Source of the DNA: Juglans regia
Lineage: Eukaryota > Streptophyta > Magnoliopsida > Fagales > Juglandaceae
Length of the DNA: 64,000 nt
NCBI RefSeq assembly: GCF_001411555.2
Contig: NC_049904.1
Location: 31,199,370 to 31,263,369, forward strand
Direction of reading: 5' to 3'
The notes under the pieces are model-generated. The model was not told where the DNA came from, ran no database searches, and was given only the letters and a program-made list of their open reading frames with translations. Below are positions 22,181 to 35,863 of the stretch, piece by piece (position 1 is the stretch's first letter; the number at the start of each line of letters is the position of its first letter). The position numbers and the translations under genes were made by a program.

Positions 22181-24189
22181 TGATCATCTACTGGTGAACA
22201 GCGATCAGAAAAACCGTAGCCGGCCTCCGGACTCGCGCAACGAATAAGCCCTCTTTTATTTGTTGGAGACGTCCTTGCTTCCTCAGAAAAGTATATAATA
22301 ACGGAATAAGAAAAATATTTGTGTAACCCGTAATTGTTTTAAAAAAATAATAAAATATGAGATTTATATAAAAATATTAATTTTAATAATAAATTATATA
22401 TATTTTTTTAAATAATTATGCAACGTTTATATATTTAAAAAAAAAAATCTACTATTAACAAATTAATTTTTTTATATATAACTTATATTTACTTATTTTT
22501 TTGAGTAAAAATGCACGCTTTCACACTATAATAGATATCATTCCGGTTACCAGCTACTTTGACGGCATTAGCGACCGTGAATCGAGAATTTCGTCCACTA
22601 TTTCGTGCTTCAGCGGGTGCATATAGACACCACTACCTCAACAATTTTTTAACAATTCAACCATGTATTTTTAAGAGAATTTTTTAATCTTATAATTAAG
22701 GATAATGCTAGAGCCACTGCTGGAGCTCTCGCTAGGCTCTAACAATGTATTTTTTATATATTTTTTTAAAATTAATTTTTACATATATTTTTTTAACACT
22801 TTTAAATATTTTTAAAAAATAAAATAAATTTAAAACATCATTAAAAAATACTTCATTAATTATAAAGTAAATAAATATATATATATATATATATTAGTCT
22901 TCTTGTTGGGAGCTCCCACTAGGAGTTTGATCATACCTTGATTAGGCTTTTATACTAGGTAGTTGGAATTATGTTGCTTTAATCCTAAGAAGCTGTCTCA
23001 TCGTGCCTCATACTCATGCATGTGAATCCATCAAGGGGAGTGATACCCCAAGGGAAATAATTAATGCAGTGTTGAGCTCTGACTCACATTTCAGTGCCTT
23101 CTCAGTTAGGACCGATGAGTCCCTCTCTCTCTCTCTCTGCAAGGAAAGCCCTGGTTGCTCTTTCGGCACACATTCCGACAGCCGTTGTTTCACAATCGTC
23201 ACTTCAGTTGCTTCTCAACTTGCTACAGTGGTTCCCTCCTTTCTTTCCTCAGTGTATTAGTCGTGGTTATGTCTTGTGCACGCTTCCTAGCATCCATATG
23301 TTAGTGATGATTCAAAGCGGCTGATAGGCCGGTGTATGTCACCCACTTTTGTTGGCACCTTATTATTCTTGGGTTGGGCTAAATAGGCCTCTCACTTGGT
23401 GGGACAAGCCCACCAAAGGTCGTCATCTTTACTTTGCCAGACTAATGAGCCTTCCTTTAGATTGTTGGACCTCAGCCTCTTAGACTGGGCCTTTTTACCC
23501 TTTCCAATGATACATGGAACTTAGAAGCCGGAACACCATTGTTGGCTATGCATGCGAATGCTATCACTGATTCATTATGCAAGTTATAAATTGTGTTGGC
23601 CTCGAATTTCAGTTTCTTCAAACTGCCTCTATAGCGTTTTAATTTGCACTCAAGTTGAGGAGCTGGTTTACCTAGCTACTAGCTAGCCACGTGCATGCGT
23701 GGATGGAATGAATTACCTTTGTATTTCATGTTGCAATCAAAGATAGAGAACTATATAAAATATATGACCCATATTAAGTAACACAACGAACACAATTATC
23801 ATCCTATCAACAACTCCAACTTGTTAGATATTCAAGAGTATATACGCAACTTGATCAGTCGAATTAGACTCATACGTACTGTATGTGAGATTTTGGCTTC
23901 TCATTTGGATTGGGAGTCAAAATTTTCGTGCATTGTCTCAATTTTGATAACAAAATATGTCCAACCCCGTGGAATTTACATGAACAAGAGCACATGAAGA
24001 TAGATAACCCTTCAAGAAATGTCCCGTCAACTAATTAACAAGCTTAGAAATAAAATACAAAAAACTAAAAAATTAAAAACTGGACGATACCTTCCTTTAG
24101 TTTTAATACAACAAATATTTCAGTATTAAAGTGCCACTTACAAGTTAGGGAAACCCCACAAAGGCCCATACTTTTTAACTTCCTTTAGT
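22181..24189. other. Intergenic region, repeat debris, no gene seen
   Basis: Upstream of the cystatin-like gene. Contains AT-rich foldback-like DNA (22310-22530), a probable MITE at 22695-22935 (gataatgctagagccactgc ... gctcccactaggagtttgat) and a mixed-composition stretch 22980-23700. Short frames there, including 23003-23260, show no domain I recognise. The latter may be retrotransposon debris adjoining the Copia remnant. Confidence 0.4.
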
Positions 24190-25505
24190 TTTGTCTAGAC
24201 TTGGGAGTGGATTTTTCTGAAATCTTTAGCCCTGTTATTAAGCATGTTACAATTGGATTGATCTTTTCAATTGCAATCTCTCATGATTAGCCTATTCAAC
24301 AAATTGATGTAAAAAAGGCATTATTGCACGGTTATTTGCACGAAGATGTGTTTATGACACAACCACAAGGTTACACTCATTCTTAATTTTCAAATTATGT
24401 TTGTAAGTTGAACAAGTCTCTATATGGTTTGCGGCAAGCTCCACAAGCTTGGTTTTCAAAGCTATCCGACAAGCTTTAAGTCTCTCAATTTTCATGAAAG
24501 CAAAGTTGACACTTCATTATTTGTTCTCCAGTCCAAAACTACAACTATTTGTGTTTTAATCTATGTGGATGACATTTTAATTACTGGATCAAATTCAGCT
24601 CTTATCACCAACGTCATTCACAGCCTTAAGAAGGACATTGCTGTCAAAGAATTAGGACCTCTTAACTTTTTCCTTCGTATAGAAGCACTAAGATGTAGTG
24701 ATGAAATTTATCTTAGACAGAGAAAATACATTGTCACATTGCTCAAGAAACGACCCTGTGGCTTCAACCTGCCATCTCACTTCCACGTCTGGCCAACCTT
24801 GTGCTGATGCCAACCTCTATCACAGCATTGTTGGTAGTATGCAATATCTTGCATTCACATTCACAAGACTATACTTGGCCTTTGCAGTTCACAAAGTCAA
24901 CAAGTTCATGCATAGTCCTCTTGAAACACACTGGCAAGTCGTAAAGCGAATTCTACGCTATCTTAAGTTTTCGATTTCAACAGGATTACTCATCTCCAAA
25001 GTAGCAAATTTTGAATTTCAAGCTTTTTCAGACTCGGATTGGGCAGCCGATAGAGATGATAGACGATCTGTAGGCGCTTATTGCATCTATCAAGGTTCCA
25101 ACTTTATCTTCTGGAGTAATAACCACCAACAGTTTCTCGAAGTAGTATTGATGCTGAGTATAAGGATCTGGCCAATACTGCAACTGAGCTAATCTGGCTA
25201 AAGTCCCCCATCTTTGAACTTGGCATCTCTGTCAAGCAGCCACCTGTTCTCTAATGCGACAATATCGGTGCCACCTATCTAGCATCTAATCTAGTGTTTC
25301 ATGCAAGAACAAAACACATCAAGATCGATTTTCACTTCATTTAGGATCAAGTCTATCGTTAGGAACTCAAGGTTCAATTCATCTCCAGCCGTGACCAGTT
25401 AGCTGATGCACTAACAAAACCATTGCCGCCAAAGCATTTTCAAACTATCAAAACCAATTTGAATGTCCATAATTTACATTTCCGATTGAGAGGGCGTGTA
25501 GAAGA
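24190..25505 (+). mobile_element. Degenerate Ty1/Copia pol remnant (RT and RNase H)
   Basis: Translated pieces show reverse transcriptase motifs (QIDVKKALLHGYLHEDVFM near 24300, [16 protein letters not shown] near 24420, then LIYVDDILITGS near 24560 with the YVDD catalytic box). The RNase H part follows (AFSDSDWAADRDDRRSVGAY near 25020). The end is LADALTKPLPPKHFQTIKTN then LRGRV at about 25500, the usual end of Copia pol. The reading frame shifts near 24780 and again near 25140, and there are stops near 24385, 25250 and 25345. No gag, protease or integrase is recognised upstream, so this is a dead 3' fragment. Confidence 0.9.
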
Positions 25506-25637
25506 TCAAGTGATTTCAAATGAAATTATTACTGAAGATCAGGAGCATGATCTTGCTGAAACTCAAGCAGATTGATCCTACTGTAACAAATTTGATGCAA
25601 TCCATCAATACCGAAATTCAAGCTTCAAGAATGAGGA

Positions 25638-25638
<1 letters not shown>

Positions 25639-25669
<31 letters not shown>
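25639..25669. repeat. (TA)n microsatellite
   Basis: Pure TA run downstream of the Copia remnant, possibly inside its decayed 3' LTR. Confidence 0.85.
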
Positions 25670-25672
<3 letters not shown>

Positions 25673-26858
25673 CACGATTCTGGGGCCTTTATATTGTATA
25701 GTTGTACATAGTTTAAATGTTCTTGATTTTTAGCAAATTAGTTTTAAATGCATTTATATATACTGCATGTATTCCACGAGTGAAATATATGAAAAACATA
25801 ATTCTTTCAAACATCTTTTATCTTCTATTTTTCTACGGTACTAGACTGTTGTCACTTTCAAAGATTGGAGAAGAGGTTGCATATAATTTTGTGCTTGATC
25901 CTACTCTCCATCTTTGGAAAATAAAAAATAAAAAATAAAAACACAACCAGATCTAGCTAGACCTGTTTACAAATGCCCCGTAAAGCCAGTAGGACTCTCG
26001 TACTTCCTCTATTTTCATTCTTTTTAATTTCCTTACTCACATTACTGTTACATAAAAAATATAGGTTCACTTCTTAATTAAAAAACAAAAACCCAATAAA
26101 ATTGCTGTTAATTGGCTTAGGTGGTCGGTCAAACCCGTACGTACCATGCATGAATTCGACCAATCACATGATGAAGAAAATCACCATGTTCGATCTGGTG
26201 CAAAGGACAACATTATATAGAACTTTTTGGTCAAAAAAGATAAAGAGAAAGCTGCCATGCATTCTCTGGACGGGGAATTCTCTGGCAACGGCAGGCACTG
26301 GCAGGGGCAAGTATTTTGTGTTTCGCCCTCCCACTTGATCATATATTGGGCTTTTTTAGCTACATTGAGCCCAATTATTGAATTTCTATTTTATTCTTCA
26401 CACAACCTTTCCTCTGATGGCCGGTCTTTGGGCTTTGCTTATTTTTAGTTTAGGCTCTAATAGTTTTTTTCCCCTAAATAAACACATTGGAAGCCGTTAT
26501 ATGCACTCTCTCCAACTTTAACCACCTTTTTTTTTATTTTTTTTCAATTAATGTTTCATAGTGTTTGTAAAAACACAACACGTAAGAGTATCTCGAACAA
26601 GTCCATACCAGTGATTCCAAAGCAATAATGGGTTTTGGAGACGTGTAGTGATAGGGTTATACTATTTACACAATTTATTTTAAATATAATAATATTTTTT
26701 ATTCAATTTAAATTCATCAAATTAAAATTAAAATTAAAATTAAATTTAAAATAATATTATTTTATTACAACAGTTGTATTTAAACCAAAAAAAAAAGGTG
26801 AGGTTGAATGGTTGATATTTAAAATGTGAGGGTTTTTTTTTTTTTTCTTATGTGAGTC

Positions 26859-27076
26859 TTAGGCCCGTTTAAATACAGAAATAATTCCATCTCATCTTAT
26901 CTTATCTTATTATTATAATTTTCTCAAATTTTTATACAAAATATAATAAACAATTCAACTTGTTCAAATCTCAAAATAATAATAATATTAAAAAATAATA
27001 TTATAATAATATTTTATTCAACTTTCAACTTTTATCTAAAATTATTTTATCTTATCTCACTATTCAAATAGTCTTA
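26859..27076. repeat. Tourist-like MITE
   Basis: Left end cttaggcccgtttaaa and right end attcaaatagtcttaa. Core aataaacaattcaacttg, attataataatattttattc and subterminal catctcatcttatcttatct. Same family and orientation as 18022-18227. Confidence 0.65.
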
Positions 27077-28619
27077 AATTTTTTATTTTTTATTTTTTAA
27101 ATAAGTTCATAGAACTTATACATCCAAAAAATGTACAAATTATTTAAGAAGAGATTTTCTAAATTCACTCTTAAAGTGTGCAATATCTAGCACTCTATTT
27201 AAAATAAATAAATAAATAAAAGATCTACTATTTAAAAGATGATTTTTTAATATAAATTTCAGATATGCACGAGACTCACCGCCAAATAAAAGTTTTCAAT
27301 AAAAAAGTTATATTAAACGGTTACAGGTCAAGTCTATACAGATTAGGGTAAGCATAATGTCTATTATTTTAGTTTGGGAGAGAGATGCTTAAAGACAAGA
27401 TTTTTTACAAATTTTTATAAAACTATTTATTATTGCGAGCTATTCAAATAAACGAAGAGGTGAATCCCACAGGAGTCAAAGAACTTTTTAGTTTTTTTTT
27501 TATTTTATTTTTTGTTATTTTGTTGGAAGAAAAGAGAAGGCCAGGGCCCGACCCACGATACACGGCAAGAATCATGATGATCTTGAAAAACTCCAAACGT
27601 GTGAAGATTATCCATTCCTTGCTTTTTGAACTGAACAGGATTACCCATCTTTCCTTCAAGTACTGGAAGGGACCATTTCAATTTTCTCCCCCTTAAATCA
27701 CCCATAATTACCTACCAGAGGGTGCATGTTGGATATATTATGGAGTTTGTTGTCTGCTACTACTATAGAGTCATTGATTTGCACGCAGAATTAGATCAAC
27801 GGAACAAAAATTCATGTTTTGGATGTTATTGACTTTAAGGAAATCGAAGAGAAAGATGGTGGTGATCAGCCTGGATCTGAGAATCGTTGATTTCCTTTTA
27901 TTATTTTGATTTATTTATATTCATTTCATTAGTATTAATTTCAAATTTATTTGTTGTAGCAATGCATGAGACGACGTCTACTTTCACTACAGTATGATTT
28001 CGTAGTATTGGACCCACTATTTGCCATTATTATAAATTTGTACAATTTGTATTGTTCCTTAATTATTTTTTGTATTTATATAATTTTTAGTATCTAATTT
28101 TTTTCTTGTATTTTTTTTACTTTTTATAATCTTACTGTCATATGCGCAGCTCAAGCCTCAATCCTAATCCCAAGCCCAAGGACCAAAATTCAAATGATCT
28201 ATTCTGATCTTGATCCTCATCTTATCTTTGTTAGTCAGATTTTAATTTGTAATTTTTTCATTTCTAATATATATTTGTAATTTTAATTTTTGTTTCTTGT
28301 TTATAATTCAATTTTTATTTTCCTATTAAATTATTAATATTTTAGATTTTATGATCTCACAACAAGCAACACTAATTTCATGTCTTTCCACCCTTGGTCA
28401 CCTGCCCCAAATGTCAAGTAGCTCACTTAGTTGTATTCAGTGATTCACTTATTTGTAATGTTGATATAATGTTCAGTTTGTAATTTTGTAATTATTTTCT
28501 CTTAATTTATATTATTATAATAGCTTAATTATTATTATTAATTTATTACGTAGTACTTCATTTGTTTCTTAATTTGTATATTATTATAAATTCATTTTTT
28601 TATTTTTTTATTAATTCAT

Positions 28620-28830
28620 GGGCCCAAAATGGTTCGATCTGGGCCATTTGCCCATTTCAATTTAGCTGTTTCATGGCCCATTTGGGAAGGAGTGGACGAA
28701 TGGGGTGTCCATCCCGGCAACCCGGTACCCAGACTGTACCCCGCCCCCACACACTAGGGGCGGGTTCCAAGGTGGAAAAATCCATCCCCACCCATACGCC
28801 ATGGGGCAGGGGGTGGCACCCCTAATCATA
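28620..28830. repeat. GC-rich repeat fragment in AT-rich DNA
   Basis: Sharp change to GC-rich sequence (ggtgtccatcccggcaaccc, cgcccccacacactaggggc, ggggcagggggtggcacccc) inside very AT-rich flanks. On the minus strand its right edge begins aggggtgccaccccctg, reminiscent of hAT-type MITE ends. The opposite end and a target duplication were not found. Confidence 0.35.
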
Positions 28831-29488
28831 ATAATATTTCTTCTTCAATCCTACCATTCTTATTTTTGTATTTTTCCCTCTTTTTTTATTTATATAAAGT
28901 TCATATATTTTAATTTTGAAATGTAATGGTTACAAAGTTCATATTCAAATAAATATATTTGACTCTTGAGAATATATTTTGCGTGAGTCAAGGTATAATT
29001 GTGCATATTTAAAGATTAAACAAATTGGTCACACTCAACGTATAAATATTTTTTTAGAATACTCAATGAATTTTTAAATTTATGTATACACAAGAATTCA
29101 GTTTGAAATTTTCGTAGCTCACAATATAAAAGAATAATTAAATTAGCTTAGCAAGTCAACTAAATTAAATATCTTCTACTCATTATTTAATATAAGAAAT
29201 TGTTTAATAAATATAATTTAATGGAGGGTTGACCTACTGATCATGATGATTGTTTTTAGGTCGATCGATGATAGGACGGAGCTATATATATTAATTAATT
29301 CTGAGATTTGTAAGAAATTATGATTTGCGATCAATTGGTTCATCCAAATCCCAACAAATCTGTCTGTAATCATGAATAACGTGGTTCCCAACTAGACCTA
29401 GCCAGCAATATGGGAAAGCTTAATCCTATACTAAAACTTGATTTTCCCATGATAATGCATATATTTTATTGTTGATTTTTCCTCTTTG

Positions 29489-29531
<43 letters not shown>

Positions 29532-29774
29532 ATATGTAATAGTGCTGCTAGGATGCAGCGATCAGCAGCGTACTTTTAGGTAAAATTTTACTTTTTAATT
29601 ATTATTATTATTTTTAAGTATTTTTAAAAAATAAAAAGATTATAATATATTAATAGTCACTTTCTTAATCCGTAAATAAAAAAAATATAAATAAATTAAA
29701 TAAATGAGAACTCAAAATGAAAAAAAAAAAAGATGGGACAACTTAGTAGCATTATATATATATATATTAAGAAT

Positions 29775-29880
29775 TATTCTACTCAACAGCCTTACATCAT
29801 ACACATGTTGAGTAAAAGAATTTTTTTAATTTTATTTTTCTCTCAACATGTATGCGGTATAAAGCTGCTGAGTAGAGATT
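29775..29880. repeat. Foldback MITE
   Basis: Left arm attctactcaacagcctta... and right arm ...aaagctgctgagtagagat are imperfect inverted repeats of about 38 bases (acatgttgag against ctcaacatgt at the inner edge) with a 25-base T-rich spacer. Confidence 0.65.
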
Positions 29881-30361
29881 TTTATATATTAAAACTTGAC
29901 CTAATCTTCTAAATTATACATGTAGATTCCAAAAGCGTATCTGAAAGTAGAGCCATATCTTATCTATATATATATATATATATAAGACTATAACCTCGGT
30001 GATGGGTTCATTGCATCAAGCAAATTAGCTGACTCATTCCTCATTTAAATACGATGATATAATTGGTTGCACCTACTCATTAAACATTCATTATCAGGCC
30101 TAACCTTTTTTTTTTTATAATTTAAATGTAGTTATATTCAAGATTCCAACTATTGAGTCTATATTTTTTATGTAAAACATATTTATGGATTAATTGTGTT
30201 GTTCGTGATATATTTCTTCTGCATTGTGATATTAAGAGCTTTTCTATTATCAAATCTGTGTATAGAACATATCATTTGCATAACTTAAATAGTAAGATTT
30301 GATTGATTTGATATTCTATTACTAGATATGTTCTACATGACACCGATTTGAAAAAAGATTT

Positions 30362-30392
<31 letters not shown>

Positions 30393-30860
30393 TGATATAA
30401 CAAGCACGAGTTATCTTCTAAAATCATTATAAAAAAAGCTAATGATCAAGGCAGACAAATATGTATTACTCTTTGTTTGATGAGTATATTTAAGAGTTTA
30501 TTTTCAATAAATAGGATCAATTCGGTTAAACTTGAACATCTTATTGGCATTATTTGCTTGATCACTCCATAATTAATAGGCCCACCATATCTAGTCACAT
30601 GTTAAATATTCCTGAGCACGTCAGTTTTGTCATCATCTTCTTGATTTCGACTTAATAATACTATATTTAATTAAAAGTCAAATACTAAACATATCGATTT
30701 ATTGGAATATTTAATTCTTTTGTTGGTCAGGAATAATGTGGGTAAATTTTTGGGTCAAATCGTTAATCGAAACGTAGAATGTTCGTGGTATGAACTTTGA
30801 AGCGTAAAGTTAAAAAAAAAGGAAAAAAATAGTTTTTTTTTTTTTTCTTGCAAAATAATT

Positions 30861-31001
30861 TATGTGTAGTTATTTTTGTGTATTTTTTTATGCATTTCAT
30901 TAATGTAACTGGTTGTGTAATTTTTTTAATATAAAATAATTCATTTGGTCAATCACATCAGTGGAGTGTATAAAGAATAAGCAAAAGTGATTATATGTAG
31001 T
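30861..31001. repeat. Foldback MITE, copy 1 of a family also at 47086
   Basis: Left arm tatgtgtagttatttttgtg and right arm aagcaaaagtgattatatgt are imperfect inverted repeats. The centre contains attaatgtaactggttgtgt. The copy at 47086-47229 shows the same arms and centre in the same layout. Confidence 0.55.
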
Positions 31002-33839
31002 ATATATATATATTTTTAATTTAAAGTTGATATGAATAAAAAAAGGGAAAGATTTGATATTATAAATAACTATAGAAGATAATGCCCTAAATAATAATAA
31101 TAATTATACATGATCATGGTGAGTGCCCACTTTAGAAGATAATGTTGTACCTAAAATCAAATCTAGGGTTTTTTTTTCTCAAAAAGAAAAAAAAAATGAG
31201 AAAGAAGAAGAGGGGGACCATGAATTGGTAAAAAGCCCCAAGACAGGGAGGGGATCAGGAGAGGGACCATTACCATATATGCATGCTAAAAAGCCAATGC
31301 TAATCATCAAATATTAGTGTATTTCTACATGTCAAAAATATAAATGTGACAAGCCATGTGCATGTGGTGACCAAAGTTACATCGATCATGCAACTTTTGC
31401 ATAATCTTGTTCATCTTTCATTATATCAAACCCACTATTGCATCCATGATCCATCCATCCACCTACGCTTTCAATACTCCTAGTTTGTTTTTTCTCTACT
31501 GACTTGCCATTGGAGCCTCAGAAATATTGCTCGGTCGATCGGATATATATAATATTATGTATTCAAGAATAATAAAAAAATAGTAAAAATGTAGCCTTCA
31601 GAGATCATTAAGGGGCAAGCTAGGCAAGATAGAGAGGGGTACCTCTTGTTTGCTATGTTGTTACTTTGTGCATGTATGCATGAGAATGGGATGATGATCG
31701 ATCGATCTCAACGACAGCTCGCTCGCTCGCTCTAAAATTAGTCTTATGGGCATATATAATTTTGAGATGATTAGATCACTAGCAAATTACTGAAGTTTAG
31801 CTTATAAAACCCCACTTTTACATATCTTGGAATTATAAATATTATAATAAAAAGACAGGATCCCGGGAATGAAATATGCAGGGATGGGTCCAAGATCAGA
31901 AGCCAAATGCTATAGAGACAATGGTAGGCTCAAGTGATGATGGAAGTTGAGAAGGGGGAACATGTAAGGTTCCTATACAGTGGACAGACACTGTTGAAAA
32001 ATCTAAGTATTGCAGGCTGCTATGCTACTCTTGTTGGAACAATTGCCTATGCTCTATGCCTCCTATATCCTTTAACTACTATTTACTCTCTTGGGCCAGC
32101 ATCTGTTTGATGTGTCACATTCACTGAAATATGTTTTTGTCTTGACCTATATATAATTAGCATTTCACGATTTGCAATTATACAACTTAGGATTCTATCT
32201 CAAGTTAAAATTCAAGAGATCTCGACTTTGATATTATCTCGAGGAACACTGCATTTATTTGTTAAATAAGAAGTTTTATTACATAAAACATCATAGGTAT
32301 AATAAAGTCCTATATATCATTACAAGAAAACGGATTTTTATGGTTATTTAATTGCGATGAAAAGATTATTTGTGATCAAAACAGATTTATTTTAACTGTA
32401 AATAGTCATTTCGTAAAAATTAACTGGCCACCATGTGATTAGTCGATAAAACATGAAATTAATAATATGGTCATAGACAGGGCTGTACAGCCAAAGATTT
32501 GATGTGAAAATAATAATATCATTCCCAAACACAAGGAAGTTGATGGAGGTGAGCAGCAGGGCATCATCCATATATCACAGCTATCAATATATATATATAT
32601 ATATATAATAGTGGGTTTATATATATGGCCCCCACAAAATAAGCTTCTATAATCTAGCAAGTATGAATTATGTGTGACAGGTTGTACAATGTATTAAAGT
32701 GTGTCAGGGAATCTTTGCTATGAAATAAAAAAACAACGGGACCAGTTTTCATGTAATAATGGTACAACAATACACATTCTGGTGATGCACTCCTAGCAAC
32801 TGGCCCTCTTCCTTTTCTCTTTTATCATTCAATATATACATATATATATATATATATACATTTATGAACTTGGGATTTTAGATTTGTGGCCAATTAAAAG
32901 GTTCTTGAAGTTTGAATTGATTGGGTCATGGCCAACCAATCAAGAAAAAAGAGGGGGGAAAAATGAAGATTGGCCCACTAATATCTGCTTATTCACCTTT
33001 ATCCACCCCTTGCATGTGCTGCATCTTCTTCATTTCTGGGTCTAAAAGTCCATCCTTTATCCATTAGTAGAAAGAAGGGTAAAAGATCTCATAGCTATAT
33101 AGGATTATCATGAAGATCAGATCAAAATGATATTTGAAATGGTAGACGCATGCATGCAGGAAATTATAAGCACTGGTCTGGAATTCTACTACTTGTACAT
33201 GAGGTAGGTCAAATATCTCAGCTGTTTCGACCTAGTTTTCACTCTAGGGATTCTTCATTAACCTCTTTGATGGACTTTTTATAGAAACTTCACAGCATTA
33301 AAGACAACGAGAATCAATTCAGATCAAGATCTTTTAACTTTGTCGATCGATCTTGAGTTTGAAAACTTTGAACAGCTAGTCAAGTTGAGGATATTTCCAA
33401 AATTATGTCCCACTTTATTTTATGTAGCTTTCATGCATGTATGGTTATTGATTAATTGGTAAAAGAGTAGGAAGGTCGATGGCAATGTGTACGTAACGAG
33501 CTGCGACAATCATGTGTCAAAAGTTGATGGAGAAAACTTTCAAGCAGTACTGGTGAAACATGGATCAGCAAAGTTGATGAGGATAGATTATTCAAGAATT
33601 TTCTTTCATATCATCATGCAGTAGAAAAATCAGAAAAATATATAGTTTTTTTCTAGCATGACAAGTCAAATCGTAATAATTCAAATCTAGGAGAAGTTTG
33701 CTTTAAATTGAAGTTTTTACCAGTCTGTCATCATCAACCACAGTGGCCATATAGTCTCTCCTATATATATTCAAAATAGGGAATAATTATGATATTATTA
33801 TTCAGTAGAAGGAAAATATTTAGATATGAGAAGATTGTA

Positions 33840-34620
33840 AATAAGGCTCTAATCCAAGTAGGTCTTAGGCTTGTCGTGCTCCACTCGATTAAAAATATTC
33901 GACTTTGAACTCAAGATTTTTTATTTAATCTTTGTTCGAACTCGATTCGATAAGTTAAATTTTTAATTTAAACTCGAGCTCAAATTCTAACTCGAGTTGA
34001 GTTGTTTATGTATTTTTTGTTAATAAGATTTAATAATTAATAAATTAAATAAATAAAAAATATTAAATATTAAATTTGTACAACTAACAAGTAGAATATC
34101 TGTTGAATTATAAGATTTTCAAAATTTATAAATAATTAATACCTAACTAGTTGATATTTATCCATAATAACAATATATTATATGTCTACATAAATCATAA
34201 ATTATTAATACATACACATAATATGATAACATATATCTATTTTATATATAGTTCTCATATACTAGTATATGAAATTATTAAATCTTATCGACTAATTATT
34301 ATATAAATTATAAAATATAACTATGAAGTATATTCATATATATATGTATAAGTAATTATGTTACATATTATATATTTAATTATATAAATGTTATGTTTAT
34401 ATTATTAGCTAATACATAGGTGTATATATATTTATACTAATATATGAATGAGTTTTAATTGAGTAGAGCTATCAAGTCGACTTGGGCATAAACGAGCGAG
34501 TCTTGACGAGTAGTCGAGTCTAGTTTTGTTGGGTATGTATCATTTACTAATCGAGTGAGTATCTGCTTTCACGGACGATATTTTTTTTACGAGTTGAGTT
34601 CGATTTAAGTTTAACCATAC
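33840..34620. repeat. AT-rich repeat with GAGTCGAG-type ends
   Basis: Left part has ctccactcgattaaaaatat and aactcgagctcaaattctaa. Right part has cgagcgagtcttgacgagta and tttacgagttgagttcga. The centre is AT-rich. The layout resembles non-autonomous DNA elements with TCGAG-rich ends common in dicots. Exact borders not determined. Confidence 0.35.
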
Positions 34621-35467
34621 AAGTACTAAGCAGTCTATCGAACAGACTAATTCATTTATCGTCTTAATTGCAAAGACGCAATTTCCACCCAATTACTCCT
34701 GCAAATTAGAGGTTTTGGAGGAGCTTGGGGAGATCAGACATGGAAAATCCTAATCTTATTCTCGGCTAGCTCCTCCTATCGTAGGTATGTGTGATCATGC
34801 AAGTTTCTCATGACAGGTGTTTCCAAGTGTAATTGTGGCGTGATGGTCAGGACCAAGTAAAGAGTTTTTGCCCTTATTAAAGCACAATTGAAGGAAGTAC
34901 TGGAATAGAAGGAAATTATGATATCATGTTGGATTTGAACGGACAAATTCTGGGTTTGGTCATGGTATGGGATTAATGGATCAATGGGAGGGAGGCTGGA
35001 GCTGGTTTGGGTAGTTCAGATGCATGAATGTATGCTATGGTATGGATGAATGGGAGAATGGTTACATTAAAGAAAGAAGAAGATGGATGGATCAATGGAT
35101 GGATGGATGGGCATGCATGGGAAGCAAATCTTAAAAAGAGAATCGAAAGAAATTGGCCTTCCCTTGGGTAATAGTTTACCAGCACCAGCAGTCTCCCTTC
35201 CCCTCCACACCTGCTCCAGATATGGACCATAAGGTAAGCGCCACATGATTTCTTTCACGCCCCCAAACAGAGATAAAAGATTAAAAGATTAAAAAAGAAA
35301 AGAAAAGGGGGCACCTCAGCTGATTGCTGACCTCACCTGTATCTCTTGTGGGGGATTTTCCTGGGTCCCCTTCCTCTGCTCTTACCCACATCCCTCTCAA
35401 GTCTCACCTCCCCCAATCCTTTCCCCTTTTGCTTTTGTCCAAAAACTCTTTTTTTTCCTTCTTTTCT

Positions 35468-35470
<3 letters not shown>

Positions 35471-35502
<32 letters not shown>
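35471..35502. repeat. (TC)n microsatellite next to the response-regulator TATA box
   Basis: About 32 bases of TC, followed by cgctcgctcgg and then the TATA box. Pyrimidine-rich patches near the start site are common in plant promoters. Confidence 0.9.
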
Positions 35503-35505
<3 letters not shown>

Positions 35506-35512
35506 CGCTCGG

Positions 35513-35518
35513 TATAAA
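35513..35518 (+). promoter_or_regulatory. Probable TATA box of the response regulator
   Basis: TATAAA about 345 bases upstream of the ATG at 35864, directly after the (TC)n tract. Upstream at about 35274-35300 there are two tandem aaagatt motifs, compatible with the AGATT core bound by type-B response regulators, which are known to activate type-A genes on cytokinin. Regulation is inference. Confidence 0.5.
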
Positions 35519-35863
35519 TGAAGCCCACCACCCGTCAACTTAAAAATATTCACAAGGATTGTTTACGGGTTTATTTTATTCTTTCATTATTTGTTTTCTA
35601 GGTGGCTTATTCTACCTTGTAATTCAAAATCAACTTGGGAAATTTTGGAAGATTTGGGATGAAATCTGGTCGGATCTTGAATCGTTGGACGTGGATTTTA
35701 TTGGGTCTTATTTCAACGCAAAACTCTTCTTCATTTATACTCCTCCTCTTATAGCTTTCACAAATCAAGACTTACCAGCTTCTTAACATCATCTTCTGCA
35801 ATATTCTCTCCCTTTCTGCTTCTGTGATTTTGGCTTTTGATCTTTTGGTCTTTATTTGGTGCA

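Larger units (their letters stand above)
25506..35460. other. Ten-kilobase gene-poor stretch
   Basis: No recognisable protein-coding gene. Holds a Tourist-like MITE, foldback elements, (TA)n tracts (25639-25669, 29491-29523, 30360-30385) and GC-rich patches. A run of gctcgctcgctcgc lies at about 31718. The 31.3-33.8 kb part is less repetitive and could hold non-coding transcription or distal promoter of the response regulator. I looked for common conserved plant miRNA sequences by memory and saw none. Confidence 0.45.

Noticed and set aside
31123..31317. 64-residue plus-strand frame with charged residues
   Set aside because: Driven by an A/G-rich tract, no domain, surrounded by repeats.
31980..32060. 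Possible miRNA-like hairpin (acagtg ... cactgt)
   Set aside because: The stem is only six bases around a six-base loop and no known plant miRNA sequence is present.
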